Source of the DNA: Enterococcus lactis
Lineage (GTDB): Bacteria; Bacillota; Bacilli; Lactobacillales; Enterococcaceae
Direction: 5' to 3'
NCBI RefSeq assembly: GCF_015751045.1
Contig: NZ_BNJW01000003.1
Coordinates: 62,001 to 126,000, forward strand
DNA: 64,000 bases
In this document: positions 21,409 through 30,277 of the stretch, piece after piece
Layout: each line of letters starts with the position of its first letter
Numbering within the stretch: position 1 is the first letter of the stretch
Notes under the pieces: generated by a model
Databases searched by the model: none
The model's input: the letters and a program-made list of their open reading frames with translations, nothing else
Told to the model about the DNA's origin: nothing
Program-made: the position numbers and the translations under genes

Positions 21409-21663
21409 TTATTTAAGTACGCGAAAGTTTGCAGGAATTTTTTTATTTTTGAAATTTTTCTCCAATTTGCTATGGACGATTGGCGCTACAACCATCGCCT
21501 GCATGCCGTCCAATGAGTCTTTGATTTGTAAGATTTGAAATTCCATACCAGCAAATTCTTTAACAGAGTTCTTTTTGTATCCCTCATTGTAGCGGGGATA
21601 TTTGGGATCTAGCCAATAAACCTTCTCACTAATATCATTGTAATGCTTATCGTTTATTGTCAT
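21409..21663 (-). pseudogene. Truncated 5' copy of the lipase toxin gene, copy 2
   Basis: An 84-codon frame with the same design as the other fragment: residues 1-62 resemble the lipase N-terminus (KVYWLDPKYPRY, SLDGMQAMVVAPI). The same 22-residue foreign tail follows, encoded by the repeated 310-bp block. Its first 45 codons differ from both the intact toxin and the other fragment. The ATG overlaps the immunity gene 3 stop (ATGA). The identical junction in both copies shows that the second arose by duplicating a unit that already carried the break. Confidence 0.75.
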
Positions 21664-22055
21664 ACTAACTCCTCCTGTCCGTTAGAAAAAATTACTTTTA
21701 CTCTTTTTATAGTGACTCCTGTCTTTTGTACCGCTCTGTTCTCAATGCCAAAACCACCAAGTTCATTTCTCTCCTTCCAAAAACTATAATCAAAATAAAC
21801 AGATTTCCCTTCATTATTTGTCATTGTCACAAGTGCACCATAACTTCCGGTAACAGGGTTTTTTTTAAATTCTTCTACCTTCACTTCCTTGATATCCGCA
21901 AAGGTATTTTTCAGAACTTTGACGGACTGTTTTTCTACTGCGAGTAAATCTTGCTGTTTTTGCGCTTCTCTTTTGTCCATGTAAAATTTTCCTCCGATTC
22001 CTATAGTAAGAATGGTCAAAATGATGACTATGGTCTTTCGTCTTTTCTTAGGCAA
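21660..22055 (-). CDS. Membrane-anchored immunity-like protein 3 (first gene of the array)
   Basis: A 131-residue paralogue at the promoter-proximal end of the toxin operon. The membrane helix (TIVIILTILTIGIGG) differs from copies 1 and 2, but the linker at about 36-59 is identical. The C-terminal domain contains GALVTMTNNEGKSVYFDYSF. It starts with TTG after AAAGGAG. It lies outside the near-identical 310-bp block, so it is probably the oldest unit or was acquired separately. The order immunity 3, fragment, immunity 2, fragment, immunity 1, toxin, partners suggests one transcript. Confidence 0.65.
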   Translation of the reverse strand: MPKKRRKTIVIILTILTIGIGGKFYMDKREAQKQQDLLAVEKQSVKVLKNTFADIKEVKVEEFKKNPVTGSYGALVTMTNNEGKSVYFDYSFWKERNELGGFGIENRAVQKTGVTIKRVKVIFSNGQEELV

Positions 22056-22305
22056 ATAGAAGTCTCCTTTCGGGTTATGTATGATGGATTGTTTCTCCTT
22101 TAAGATAAGTACGCAATCGAGCCTGGATTTTTTTGGATTTTTTAGAGTTACTTTTCTACTTTTCTACTTTCTTTTTTATCACGTTTTCATTTTAAAGTAA
22201 TTTTGATAGTAGTGAACAAAATGTAGCATCTACGCACAGATTGTGTCGTATACGATGGACGTAAGGTTTGTTTCCGCCATTCTCTCTTTTTTTTAAAGTC
22301 ACAAA
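22056..22305 (-). promoter_or_regulatory. Leader and promoter region of the toxin-immunity operon
   Basis: About 250 bases without a gene. Minus strand contains TTGTTC with TAAAAT 19 bp on (poor spacing), GAAAAG/GTAGAAAAG short tandem repeats, and TGAAAACGTGATAA (22189-22176), which matches the cre consensus at 12 of 14 positions. No element is strong, so the promoter is not placed with confidence. Confidence 0.3.
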
Positions 22306-22388
22306 AAAAGGGGTTATGACAAAATTTTGTCATAACCCCTTTTCTCGTATAAAGGTTGTTCCAGAAGTTGACCACTTTGGGAACAACC
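22306..22388. repeat. EFAR-like element: perfect 38-bp terminator palindrome plus second hairpin
   Basis: AAAAGGGGTTATGACAAAA and its exact reverse complement form a perfect 38-bp palindrome (22306-22343), T-rich on both strands. A second stem GGTTGTTCC ... GGAACAACC (22354-22362/22380-22388) follows. It lies just beyond the ccpA stop and terminates ccpA transcripts on the minus strand. Confidence 0.75.
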
Positions 22389-22408
22389 TTTAAATGATTG
22401 ATCTTTTA

Positions 22409-23410
22409 TTATTTAGTTGATCCTTTTTCTTCGATTCCATAAGGCAAGATAATCGTTTTTTCTTCGACTTCTTCTTTATTCATCATTTTCGTCAATAGGC
22501 GCATGGATACCGCTCCTAAATCGTATAATGGTTGTGTGATACTTGTCAAACGAGGACGAGCTACTTCTGTCAGTAAAGAATTGTTGCTTGTGATGATTTC
22601 GAATTCTTCTGGTACTTTTACGCCACGGTCTAATAAACCATCCAAGATACCAATGGCTAATTCATCGTCTGAAACATAGACAGCTGTTGCACCGCTATTA
22701 TGGATCCGGTCAACTAGAGACAGACCATCTTTAAAGTTGTATTGTGCCTCAAAGATTAATCCTTCGCTATATGGTAGATTGTTTTCGCTTAATGCTTCTT
22801 TATAGCCTTTCAAACGGTTTTGGCCATTGATAGGATCAATCAGCGCACCGCTGACAAAAGCGATTTTTTTATTGCCGCTTTTTGCTAATTTATTTACTGC
22901 ATCTTTTGTTGCTGATACATAATCAATGTTTACGCTACCTACTTGTTCATCTGGATCAATGGAACCAGCTAGTACAACAGGCGTTTTTGAACGTGAAAAT
23001 TCTCCACGGATTTCGTCTGTGATATGGTGACCCATAAAGATCACGCCGTCCACTTGCTTAGCCAATAAATTATTCAATACATTGACTTCTTTTTGATCGT
23101 TGCCATCTGAGTTTGCTAAGATGATATTGTATTTGTACATTGTTGCCACATCGTCGATACCACGTGCTAAAGAGGCAAAGAACATATTGCTGACATCAGG
23201 AATGATTACCCCAACTGTTGTTGTTTTCTTACTTGCCAAGCCACGTGCGACTGCATTTGGACGATAATCCAAGCGATCGATAACTTCCAAGACTTTTTTT
23301 CTTGTTGCTGGTTTGACGTTTGGATTGCCATTTACGACACGTGAAACAGTAGCCATCGAAACATTTGCCTCTCTCGCTACATCATAGATAGTGATTGTTT
23401 GCTTTTCCAT
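22409..23410 (-). CDS. ccpA: Catabolite control protein A
   Basis: A 333-residue LacI/GalR-family global regulator of carbon catabolite repression, active as a dimer with HPr-Ser46-P. The LacI-type HTH is at residues 5-25 (ITIYDVAREANVSMATVSRVVNG region), with the hinge RPNAVARGLASKKTTTVGVI, then the periplasmic-binding-like core. The ATG at 23410 follows AGGAG; a start six codons upstream is less well placed. It is divergent from pepQ, an arrangement conserved in lactic acid bacteria. HPr kinase (hprK) is also in this window. A weak cre-like site overlaps its -35 region, consistent with autoregulation. Confidence 0.96.
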   Translation of the reverse strand: MEKQTITIYDVAREANVSMATVSRVVNGNPNVKPATRKKVLEVIDRLDYRPNAVARGLASKKTTTVGVIIPDVSNMFFASLARGIDDVATMYKYNIILANSDGNDQKEVNVLNNLLAKQVDGVIFMGHHITDEIRGEFSRSKTPVVLAGSIDPDEQVGSVNIDYVSATKDAVNKLAKSGNKKIAFVSGALIDPINGQNRLKGYKEALSENNLPYSEGLIFEAQYNFKDGLSLVDRIHNSGATAVYVSDDELAIGILDGLLDRGVKVPEEFEIITSNNSLLTEVARPRLTSITQPLYDLGAVSMRLLTKMMNKEEVEEKTIILPYGIEEKGSTK

Positions 23411-23478
23411 TTGTGTTCTCCTATTCATATTTTATATGTTTTCTGAAAATACGTCTTACATTTCTAAAATAGGATATC

Positions 23479-23508
23479 AAATAATCTCAACAATTGCAAC
23501 CGTTTTAT
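23479..23508 (-). promoter_or_regulatory. Candidate ccpA promoter with weak cre-like site
   Basis: Minus strand TTGCAA, 17-bp spacer, TATCCT. A sequence matching the cre consensus at 11 of 14 (around ATAAAACGGTTGCA) overlaps the -35. Both elements are below consensus, so this is tentative. Confidence 0.35.
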
Positions 23509-23552
23509 CTCTGTTTTCATGAAAATTTTTACTTTTTTCAGTTTTAAGAACG

Positions 23553-23581
23553 TTGGTCTTTTAATCAATCAGTGGTACAAT
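23553..23581 (+). promoter_or_regulatory. pepQ promoter
   Basis: TTGGTC (23553-23558), a 17-bp spacer and TACAAT (23576-23581), about 38 bases ahead of the pepQ ATG with AAAGTAGG between. Confidence 0.65.
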
Positions 23582-23619
23582 TATTGAATACAAAATTAAT
23601 TTAGAAAGTAGGTTGCTAA

Positions 23620-24723
23620 ATGAATAACGTAAAAATCAATGAACTACGTCAATGGATGGCACAACACCAAGTAGAATTGGCTTATATCAGCGACCCTGGC
23701 CACATCGCTTACTTTTCCGGATATGAAAGTGATCCTCACGAGCGTGTACTAGCTCTTTTTATCCCTCTGGAACAAGATCCTTTCCTTTTCACTCCTGCTC
23801 TGGAAGTTGAAGATGCTCAAAACAGCAGCTGGACGTACGATGTACGTGGCTACTTAGACAGCGAAAATCCTTGGGAGATCATCGGAAAAGAGCTTCGCGC
23901 ACGCTATGGGCAACCTGGTAATGTAGGTATTGAAAAGAATGCTCTGACTGTCGATCGCTTCGATGCTATCTCTGATATCTTGACAGGTACAGATTCTTAC
24001 ACCGATCTAACTTCTATTATCCAGCGTCTGCAACTGATCAAAACGGTAGAAGAAAAAGACAAACTGATCGAAGCTGGTAAATGGGCCGATGTTGCCTTTG
24101 AAATTGGCTTCAAAACAGTAAAAGAAGGCGTAACTGAACAAGCAATTATCGCAGAAATCGAATACCAATTAAAAAAACAAGGTGTTTCACAAATGTCTTT
24201 CGACACATTAGTCCTTGCAGGAGCAAATGCTGCAAGCCCTCATGGTACACCAGGAAGCACGAAGGTTTCACCAAATGAACTAGTGTTATTCGATCTTGGC
24301 GTTATTTGGAATGGCTATTGCAGTGATGCTACTCGTACAGTTGCTTATCAAAAACCAACTGAATTCCAAGAAAAAATCTATAACATCACTCTTGAAGCAC
24401 AGCTTGCCGCACAAGAGGCAGTTCGCCCAGGTGTGACAGCAGGTGAACTTGATCAAATCGCACGAAACGTGATCAACAGCTATGGCTACGGCGAATATTT
24501 CAATCACCGTTTAGGTCACGGAATCGGAACAACCGTCCACGAATTCCCTTCTCTTGTAGAAGGAAACGACTTAGTGATTGAAGAAGGGATGTGCTTCTCT
24601 CTTGAACCAGGAATCTATATTCCTGAAAAAGTAGGGGTACGTATCGAAGATTGTGTGTATGTGACAAGTGATGGTTGTGTGCCATTCACGACTACACCAA
24701 AAGAATTACTTGTTTTAGAGTAA
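23620..24723 (+). CDS. pepQ: Xaa-Pro dipeptidase (M24B)
   Basis: A 367-residue cytosolic metallopeptidase that splits Xaa-Pro dipeptides, releasing proline from peptide nutrients. The N-terminal creatinase-like domain (about 1-125) precedes the pita-bread catalytic domain. The metal ligands are visible: two Asp in FDLGVIWNGYCSDATRT, His in HRLGHGIGTTVHE, and Glu in SLEPGIYI and VRIEDCVYV. It has its own consensus-spaced promoter, is divergent from ccpA, and is followed by a bidirectional terminator. Length is normal. Confidence 0.95.
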   Translation: MNNVKINELRQWMAQHQVELAYISDPGHIAYFSGYESDPHERVLALFIPLEQDPFLFTPALEVEDAQNSSWTYDVRGYLDSENPWEIIGKELRARYGQPGNVGIEKNALTVDRFDAISDILTGTDSYTDLTSIIQRLQLIKTVEEKDKLIEAGKWADVAFEIGFKTVKEGVTEQAIIAEIEYQLKKQGVSQMSFDTLVLAGANAASPHGTPGSTKVSPNELVLFDLGVIWNGYCSDATRTVAYQKPTEFQEKIYNITLEAQLAAQEAVRPGVTAGELDQIARNVINSYGYGEYFNHRLGHGIGTTVHEFPSLVEGNDLVIEEGMCFSLEPGIYIPEKVGVRIEDCVYVTSDGCVPFTTTPKELLVLE

Positions 24724-24730
24724 TGAAAAT

Positions 24731-24766
24731 AAAAAAGGTGAGAGCTGGTCCGCTCTCACCTTTTTT
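24731..24766. terminator. Bidirectional terminator between pepQ and ytxH-like gene
   Basis: AAAAAAGGTGAGAGC, loop TGGTCC, GCTCTCACCTTTTTT: a perfect 15-bp stem with A/T runs on both sides, serving both convergent genes. Confidence 0.92.
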
Positions 24767-24785
24767 ATTCTAGAAATGAGTAATC

Positions 24786-25388
24786 TTAGTGATTGGTAGT
24801 CGAATCTGTCATTGTATCTTTCATTTCTTTCTTAGCTTCTTTTGCATCTTCTTTTGCCATTTTCAACATTTCTTTTGTGTCATCTGCAACTGGTTTTGCT
24901 TCTGACATTCCTTCATTGACCGTCTCTCCTGCTTTATCTGCAGCATCTTTTACATCGATCATGATATCTTCTGAAGTATCTTTAGCAATACTACCTAATT
25001 CGTCTGCTGGCTTTTTCAGATCTTCTGCTGTTTTTTTGAAACGATTAGATAAATCAGCTGATTGTTCTTTGAGGTTTAACAAGATATCATCTGATTCACT
25101 TCCTGCTTCCTCTGCTGATTCACTTACCTTCTGCTTAACATTGCCTGCTAGATCCCCTGCTTGTTGAGAAAGATCTTGCGCTTTTTCTTTTGCAATACCT
25201 GTTAACTCAGATGATTTTTCTTTTGCCATATCTGTGTAATCTGAAGCCATGTCCATCAAATCATCTGCTTGAGCAGCCAATTCATCCCGAAGTTCTTTAC
25301 CAGATTTGGGTGCTAACAATAATGCGGCGATTGCTGCGGCTGTACCTCCAACTACTGCACCTAATAAAAATCCACCTTTTTTAGCCAT
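24786..25388 (-). CDS. YtxH-domain protein
   Basis: A 200-residue protein opening with the YtxH signature (GGFLLGAVVGGTAAAIAALLLAPKSGKELRDEL). The first part is a hydrophobic, glycine/alanine-rich helix, followed by a long, highly charged, repetitive helical region like that of LEA/apolipoprotein-type stress proteins. Related genes in Bacillus (ytxGH) are general-stress genes near ccpA, and the same neighbourhood is seen here. It lies 2 bases after the DUF948 gene and so in the same operon. Exact function unknown. Confidence 0.85.
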   Translation of the reverse strand: MAKKGGFLLGAVVGGTAAAIAALLLAPKSGKELRDELAAQADDLMDMASDYTDMAKEKSSELTGIAKEKAQDLSQQAGDLAGNVKQKVSESAEEAGSESDDILLNLKEQSADLSNRFKKTAEDLKKPADELGSIAKDTSEDIMIDVKDAADKAGETVNEGMSEAKPVADDTKEMLKMAKEDAKEAKKEMKDTMTDSTTNH

Positions 25389-25390
25389 TC

Positions 25391-25837
25391 TTATTTTCCT
25401 CCTGTCGTTTCAGTATGTTTTTTGTTTTTAAAAAATTTCATCGCTGTTCCACCGACTTTTCCGGCAACAGTCGCTTTAGCTGTCGTTTTTCCGATTCCGC
25501 CGACTTTCGTCACGATGTTTTTACTAGAATGATTAAGTTCCGATACACTTTCACTTAAATCAGCAACTGCTGTGAACAATGGATCGATCGTTGCGACTTT
25601 TCCATTGATATCCAAGAGCAGCTCATTACTTTTGACTAGCAAGCCTTCTACTTGTCTAGATAAAAGATCTACGTCTTGTGTGACGATCTCAATTGTCGTA
25701 TTTGCTTCTGCGACAGTCTGGTCTACTTTTTCTAAAGTTTTGGAAACTTGCAACAATACGCGAACGATGAAAACGACAAGTATCGCAAAGGCGATTGCTG
25801 CGATCAATCCTGCAATTTCTCCTCCTGACATGATCAA
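25391..25837 (-). CDS. DUF948-domain protein (YtxG-like)
   Basis: A 148-residue protein with one N-terminal membrane helix (about 7-30, IAGLIAAIAFAILVVFIVRVLL) and a coiled-coil region (TLEKVDQTVAEANTTIEIV). The C-terminus is basic. This is the DUF948 layout. It is the first gene of a two-gene unit with the YtxH-like protein. RBS AAGGGAG precedes the ATG. Probably a membrane-tethered stress or envelope protein, by analogy with Bacillus YtxG; biochemical role unknown. Confidence 0.8.
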   Translation of the reverse strand: MIMSGGEIAGLIAAIAFAILVVFIVRVLLQVSKTLEKVDQTVAEANTTIEIVTQDVDLLSRQVEGLLVKSNELLLDINGKVATIDPLFTAVADLSESVSELNHSSKNIVTKVGGIGKTTAKATVAGKVGGTAMKFFKNKKHTETTGGK

Positions 25838-25889
25838 ACTCCCTTCTTGTCTCTCTTTTCTATAAGGATAGCATTTTCGTGTTTTTTAA

Positions 25890-25944
25890 ACAAATAAAAA
25901 CGAGCTTCAACTACTTTTTATTCAATTAGCAGCTGAAGCTCGTT
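25890..25944 (-). terminator. Terminator after galU
   Basis: Minus strand AACGAGCTTCA ... TGAAGCTCGTT (11-bp perfect stem, about 24-base loop with internal AGCTGCTAATT), then TTTTATTTG. Confidence 0.8.
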
Positions 25945-25955
25945 AGAAAAAAAGA

Positions 25956-26894
25956 TTATTTTTTCTTTTCTTCTTTGATTTCTGTTATTCCTTTTGGATT
26001 ATGATTGATCTTGCTTCCTTCTGCTTCTAATGTTTTACCTAAAGACATGATGTATTCACGCAAAGGTGCCCCTACTTCTGGATGTGTCAGACCATATTCA
26101 ATACTTGTTTTCATAAAACCAAATTTGTCACCAACGTCATAACGTTTACCTGTGAATTTACGGGCAAATACGCGTTGTGTTTTATTCAACGTATCGATTG
26201 CGTCAGTTAGTTGGATCTCATTTCCAGCACCTGGTTGTTGTTCTGATAATACATCAAAGATTTCTGGAGTCAATAAGTAACGCCCAATAATAGCTAAATC
26301 ACTTGGTGCTTTGCTTGGATCTGGTTTTTCAACAAAGTTTTTGACATTGTATAACCCATCTTCCAGTACTTCCCCTGGGTTGATGATTCCGTATTTTGAA
26401 GTTTCATCGTGAGGAACTTGCATAACGGCAATCGTAGAAGCGTGTGTACGCTCATAGTCATCGATCAATTGCTGTGTCAATGGTACTTCGTCTTCCATGA
26501 TATCATCGCCTAGCATAACGACAAACGGTTCATTTCCAATAAAGGCTCTTGCTTGAAGAACGGCGTGTCCTAACCCCTTTGGATGAGATTGACGGATGAA
26601 ATGCAAATTGACATCTGTCGTTTCTTCTACTAATTTCAATAATTCGGTTTTTCCTTTTTCACTTAGGTTTGTTTCTAATTCGATATTTGAATCAAAGTGA
26701 TCTTCGATTGGTCGTTTAGCTTTTCCTGTAACGATCAAGATGTCTTCGATTCCTGATTTCAACGCTTCTTCAACGATGAATTGGATCGTTGGTTTGTCCA
26801 CGATTGGCAACATTTCCTTTGCCATCGCCTTTGTTGCTGGTAAAAATCTTGTTCCTAATCCTGCTGCTGGAATAACTGCTTTTTTTACTTTCAT
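25956..26894 (-). CDS. galU: UTP--glucose-1-phosphate uridylyltransferase
   Basis: A 312-residue enzyme making UDP-glucose from UTP and glucose-1-phosphate for glycolipid, teichoic acid and polysaccharide synthesis. The nucleotide-binding motif is [25 protein letters not shown] (residues about 5-29), with [21 protein letters not shown] and [12 protein letters not shown] later. The ATG at 26894 (MKVKKAV) has GGAG 9 bases upstream; the two ATGs just before it are too close to the RBS or overlap it. It follows gpsA by 14 bases and ends the hprK-lgt-gpsA-galU operon. Confidence 0.95.
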   Translation of the reverse strand: MKVKKAVIPAAGLGTRFLPATKAMAKEMLPIVDKPTIQFIVEEALKSGIEDILIVTGKAKRPIEDHFDSNIELETNLSEKGKTELLKLVEETTDVNLHFIRQSHPKGLGHAVLQARAFIGNEPFVVMLGDDIMEDEVPLTQQLIDDYERTHASTIAVMQVPHDETSKYGIINPGEVLEDGLYNVKNFVEKPDPSKAPSDLAIIGRYLLTPEIFDVLSEQQPGAGNEIQLTDAIDTLNKTQRVFARKFTGKRYDVGDKFGFMKTSIEYGLTHPEVGAPLREYIMSLGKTLEAEGSKINHNPKGITEIKEEKKK

Positions 26895-26908
26895 ATACAT
26901 TCGCTCCT

Positions 26909-27934
26909 TCAAAAAATTGTTAATGAGAATTCATTTTCTTTTTTCCCATCACGTAACATGATTTCTTTTGCGGCTGTTTTGATTTCTTTTTGTTCATACA
27001 GCACTTCATAGATTGTTTGAGTGATGGGCATTTCGATTTCCATCATTTGGGCTAGTTCCATCGCTGCTTGAGTAGTATTCACACCTTCAACAACCATTCC
27101 CATATTGGCTAGCACCTCTTCTAGAGGCTGACCTTGTCCTAACAAGTTGCCTGCGCGCCAGTTTCTGGAATGAACACTTGTGCAAGTAACGACTAGATCA
27201 CCTACTCCGCTTAAGCCAATAAAGGTCAGTGGGTTGGCACCCATTGCTACACCTAAACGGCTGATCTCAGCTAATCCGCGCGTCATGATTGCCGCTTTTG
27301 CATTATCGCCAAACCCTAAGCCGTGAATAGCACCAGCTCCAATGGCAATAATATTTTTCAAAGCTGCTCCCATCTCTACACCAATCACATCAGGGTTGGT
27401 ATAGATTCGAAAATAATGGTTCATGAACAGCTCTTGTACATATTTTGCTGCTTTTACATCTGTGCTTGCCGCTGTGATCGTCGTAATGTCATGCTTTGCT
27501 ACTTCTTCCGCATGGCTTGGCCCAGAAAGAACAGCAACAGCTTTTCTTTTTTCTGTCGGGATTTCCTCTAACAAGATTTCAGAGATTCTTTTATGCGTTC
27601 CCTGTTCTAATCCCTTACTTGCGTGGATGATCACTGGCTTCGTATTCAATTTGGCAACTAGTTCTTTTGCAACAGAACGTATCGCTTTCGTTGGGATAAC
27701 GAATAGTACCGCATCTGCATCTTTTACTGCATCTTCCATATCGGTGAATGCTCGGATGGAATCGGGTAGATGATGATCTGGTAAATAACGTTGATTGGTG
27801 TGTTGGGTGTTGATTTCTTCTACTTGTGAAGCACGATGTCCCCAAATCCGAACGTCATGTCCGTTTTCAGCGAGGACTTGTGCTAAAGCAGTCCCCCAAG
27901 AGCCTGGTCCTAAAACCGCTACTCTATAATTCAT
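26909..27934 (-). CDS. gpsA: Glycerol-3-phosphate dehydrogenase (NAD(P)+)
   Basis: A 341-residue cytosolic enzyme reducing dihydroxyacetone phosphate to sn-glycerol-3-phosphate for phospholipid and lipoteichoic acid backbones. Rossmann motif [27 protein letters not shown], later [38 protein letters not shown] with the catalytic lysine in ALKN, and GDLVVTCTS. Normal length. It sits between lgt and galU, all concerned with membrane or envelope lipid precursors, in one minus-strand operon. Confidence 0.96.
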   Translation of the reverse strand: MNYRVAVLGPGSWGTALAQVLAENGHDVRIWGHRASQVEEINTQHTNQRYLPDHHLPDSIRAFTDMEDAVKDADAVLFVIPTKAIRSVAKELVAKLNTKPVIIHASKGLEQGTHKRISEILLEEIPTEKRKAVAVLSGPSHAEEVAKHDITTITAASTDVKAAKYVQELFMNHYFRIYTNPDVIGVEMGAALKNIIAIGAGAIHGLGFGDNAKAAIMTRGLAEISRLGVAMGANPLTFIGLSGVGDLVVTCTSVHSRNWRAGNLLGQGQPLEEVLANMGMVVEGVNTTQAAMELAQMMEIEMPITQTIYEVLYEQKEIKTAAKEIMLRDGKKENEFSLTIF

Positions 27935-27977
27935 TTTACCACTCCTGAAATTTTTTTCATTTTTAACGCTCTAAAAA

Positions 27978-28808
27978 TCAAATAATTTGTTGATTTTTTC
28001 CTAATGAGCGGTCATAATCCGGTAAATTTCCTTTTTTTCTACGCCAAATAAACAGAATCAATGTGCCGACAAATAAAACAGCAGACAATAATTGAGAAAT
28101 GCGGATCACACCTAAAAAGTAAAGGCTGTCTGTGCGTAACCCTTCGATAAAGAAACGTCCGAAACTATACCACATTAGATAACATAAAAGGACTTCTCCT
28201 TTTTTCAAAAGATGTGGTTTCTTCCGCAAAACCAAAAGCAGAATAAATCCAATCAAACTCCAAAGTGATTCATAAAGAAAGGTTGGTTGTCGATAGATTC
28301 CTTCGATATACATGTTATCAATGATGAATTGCGGTAAATGCAGACTTTCTAAGAAACTTCGTGTCGTGTCTGGACCATACGCTTCGTGGTTCATGAAATT
28401 TCCCCATCGTCCGATTGCCTGCGCCAATAATACGCTTGGTGCAGCGATATCTAAAAAGGTCCACAAAGAAATAAAATGATATTTGGTAAAAAAGTACAGT
28501 GTGATTGCACCTGCAATCAATCCCCCGTAAATCGCTAATCCTCCTGAACGGATATTGAATATCTGGATTGGATCAGCTATATATTGGGGAAGATCGAATA
28601 AAACATAATACAAGCGGGCACCAATAATGGAAATCGGCAATCCCCACAACATAAAATCTGTCACGTCATCTGCTTTTAATCCTACCCGAACAGCTTCTCT
28701 GCTGCTGAGCCACATGGCAATAATGATTCCTGATACGATAATCAATGCATACCAGTAGATAGGAATTCCTACAAGCTCAAAAGCAACTCGATTGATTTGT
28801 GCTAACAT
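27978..28808 (-). CDS. lgt: Prolipoprotein diacylglyceryl transferase
   Basis: A 276-residue membrane enzyme that transfers diacylglycerol from phosphatidylglycerol to the lipobox cysteine of prolipoproteins (for example PstS encoded in this window). About seven membrane helices. Family motifs: GLPISIIGARLYYVLFD, SGGLAIYGGLIAG and GRWGNFMNHEAYG with the essential Arg, Asn and His. RBS AGGAG precedes the ATG. It follows hprK by 14 bases, the usual enterococcal/bacillary gene order hprK-lgt. Confidence 0.96.
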   Translation of the reverse strand: MLAQINRVAFELVGIPIYWYALIIVSGIIIAMWLSSREAVRVGLKADDVTDFMLWGLPISIIGARLYYVLFDLPQYIADPIQIFNIRSGGLAIYGGLIAGAITLYFFTKYHFISLWTFLDIAAPSVLLAQAIGRWGNFMNHEAYGPDTTRSFLESLHLPQFIIDNMYIEGIYRQPTFLYESLWSLIGFILLLVLRKKPHLLKKGEVLLCYLMWYSFGRFFIEGLRTDSLYFLGVIRISQLLSAVLFVGTLILFIWRRKKGNLPDYDRSLGKNQQII

Positions 28809-28822
28809 ATTGTCACTCCTTG

Positions 28823-29761
28823 CTAGTCATTGCCTGAGTTTTCTTCAATCAAGCGACTTAATCTTTCTTCAAATGTTTTCGTTGCGTCAAAGCCCATTGT
28901 ACGCGCGCGGAAATTCATCGCGGCTACTTCAATGATGATTGCAACGTTTCGTCCTGTTTTGACAGGGATTTTTATTTGTGGAATGCCCACTTCCGCGATT
29001 TCAACGGTCGTGTCTTCAGAGCCCAGACGGTCGTATTTCTTATCTTTCGCCCATGCTTCTAGATAAACAGCTAACTGGACTTGCATAGAGCCTCGTACCG
29101 CACTCGCACCGAAAAGATTCATTACATCTATGATACCGATCCCTCGAATCTCAATCAGATGTTCCAGGATTTTAGGAGGTTCTCCGATTACCGTCAGTTC
29201 ATCTTGCTGATAGACATCTACTCGATCGTCTGCGATCAATCGATGTCCGCGCTTAATCAGTTCCAACGCCGTTTCACTTTTCCCTATCCCACTGTCCCCT
29301 TGAATTAGTACACCTAATCCGTAGACATCGACTAACACACCGTGGACACTTGTTCGAGGGGCTAAGCGCCCATCTAAATAACTAGATAATTCACCTAGCA
29401 GCCGGGACGTTGAGATAGGCGAACGCAGCACAGCTATCCCATTTTCATTGGCTGCTTGGATCATTTCTTCCGGAGCCGGCAATCCTCTTGAAATAATAAA
29501 TGCGGGCATATCTTCACTACATAATCTTCTCATAATGATCAAACGCTCTTCTGGGATCATCCGTTCCGCAAAACTGATTTCTTTACTGCCAAATAGCTGT
29601 AAACGATTATGGGAATAATAATTAAAATAACCGGTCAACTCTAGTCCTGGGCGTGAGATGTCCCCAGTCACGATGACGCGGTCTAAACTTTTCTCGTCGC
29701 CTGTGACGATTTCCAAAGATAATTTTTTTACTAATTGGCTAACTTTTACAACTTCTGACAT
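28823..29761 (-). CDS. hprK: HPr kinase/phosphorylase
   Basis: A 312-residue bifunctional enzyme that phosphorylates and dephosphorylates HPr at Ser46, producing the CcpA co-repressor and so linking glycolytic flux to carbon catabolite repression. N-terminal domain about 1-130; catalytic domain with the P-loop [19 protein letters not shown] (about 154-172), VADD-type IADDRVDV, and the C-terminal signature [20 protein letters not shown]. First gene of the hprK-lgt-gpsA-galU operon, transcribed from the gap behind the lia operon terminator. Confidence 0.97.
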   Translation of the reverse strand: MSEVVKVSQLVKKLSLEIVTGDEKSLDRVIVTGDISRPGLELTGYFNYYSHNRLQLFGSKEISFAERMIPEERLIIMRRLCSEDMPAFIISRGLPAPEEMIQAANENGIAVLRSPISTSRLLGELSSYLDGRLAPRTSVHGVLVDVYGLGVLIQGDSGIGKSETALELIKRGHRLIADDRVDVYQQDELTVIGEPPKILEHLIEIRGIGIIDVMNLFGASAVRGSMQVQLAVYLEAWAKDKKYDRLGSEDTTVEIAEVGIPQIKIPVKTGRNVAIIIEVAAMNFRARTMGFDATKTFEERLSRLIEENSGND

Positions 29762-29892
29762 TCATGCTACCTCATTTCTATTAGAGTGTTCTCTATCATT
29801 TTATCATTGTCTAGCCAAAAGTACTACCAATTAAAAAAAACGTTTTTATTTAATTACCAATGTAATAGAAAACGCATTCTTTATTCTAAACA

Positions 29893-29928
29893 AAAAAGCT
29901 GCGCCGAGATCTCGGCACAGCTTTTTTT
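29893..29928. terminator. Terminator of the lia operon
   Basis: AAAAAAGCTG-GCCGAGATCTCGGC-CAGCTTTTTTT, a near-perfect palindrome T-rich on both strands. It overlaps the liaZ stop codon. Confidence 0.9.
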
Positions 29929-30277
29929 ATTTTCTGCTGTTATGTTCACTAACAATTACATTGACAAGTGACATCAAGATAGCTACGAATAACGCTGCAC
30001 CAAATGAAGAAAAACTAAAATGTTCTGCTCCTACAAAAAAGGAAGTCATTTTAAGAATCGCTGCATTGATAACAAACGTAAACAATCCCAATGTGACTAA
30101 TGTAAAGGGCAGGGACAGGATCGTCAAAATCGGTTTGACAAACATGTTCAACACAGATAATACGAAGCTGGCAAGAACGGCCGTCCAAATACTGCTCACA
30201 TGGACCATCGCAGGAAAAAGAACAGCCAACGATATGAATGTTAACGTATTAACCAAAATACGCTGAAAGTACGACAT
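29927..30277 (-). CDS. liaZ: LiaZ-like membrane protein (phage holin 4 / YvlD family)
   Basis: A 116-residue protein with four membrane helices and little else, typical of the YvlD/mycobacterial phage-holin-like family (VLASFVLSVLNMFVKPILTILSLPFTLVTLG). In enterococci it is the third gene of liaXYZ, the target operon of the LiaFSR envelope-stress system implicated in daptomycin response. Its ATG overlaps the liaY stop (TAATG), so the two are coupled. Molecular role unclear; proposed to act with LiaY at the membrane. Confidence 0.85.
   Translation of the reverse strand: MSYFQRILVNTLTFISLAVLFPAMVHVSSIWTAVLASFVLSVLNMFVKPILTILSLPFTLVTLGLFTFVINAAILKMTSFFVGAEHFSFSSFGAALFVAILMSLVNVIVSEHNSRK

Noticed and set aside
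27423-27773. 116-codon plus-strand frame in gpsA
   Set aside because: Antisense to conserved gpsA; no start signals.
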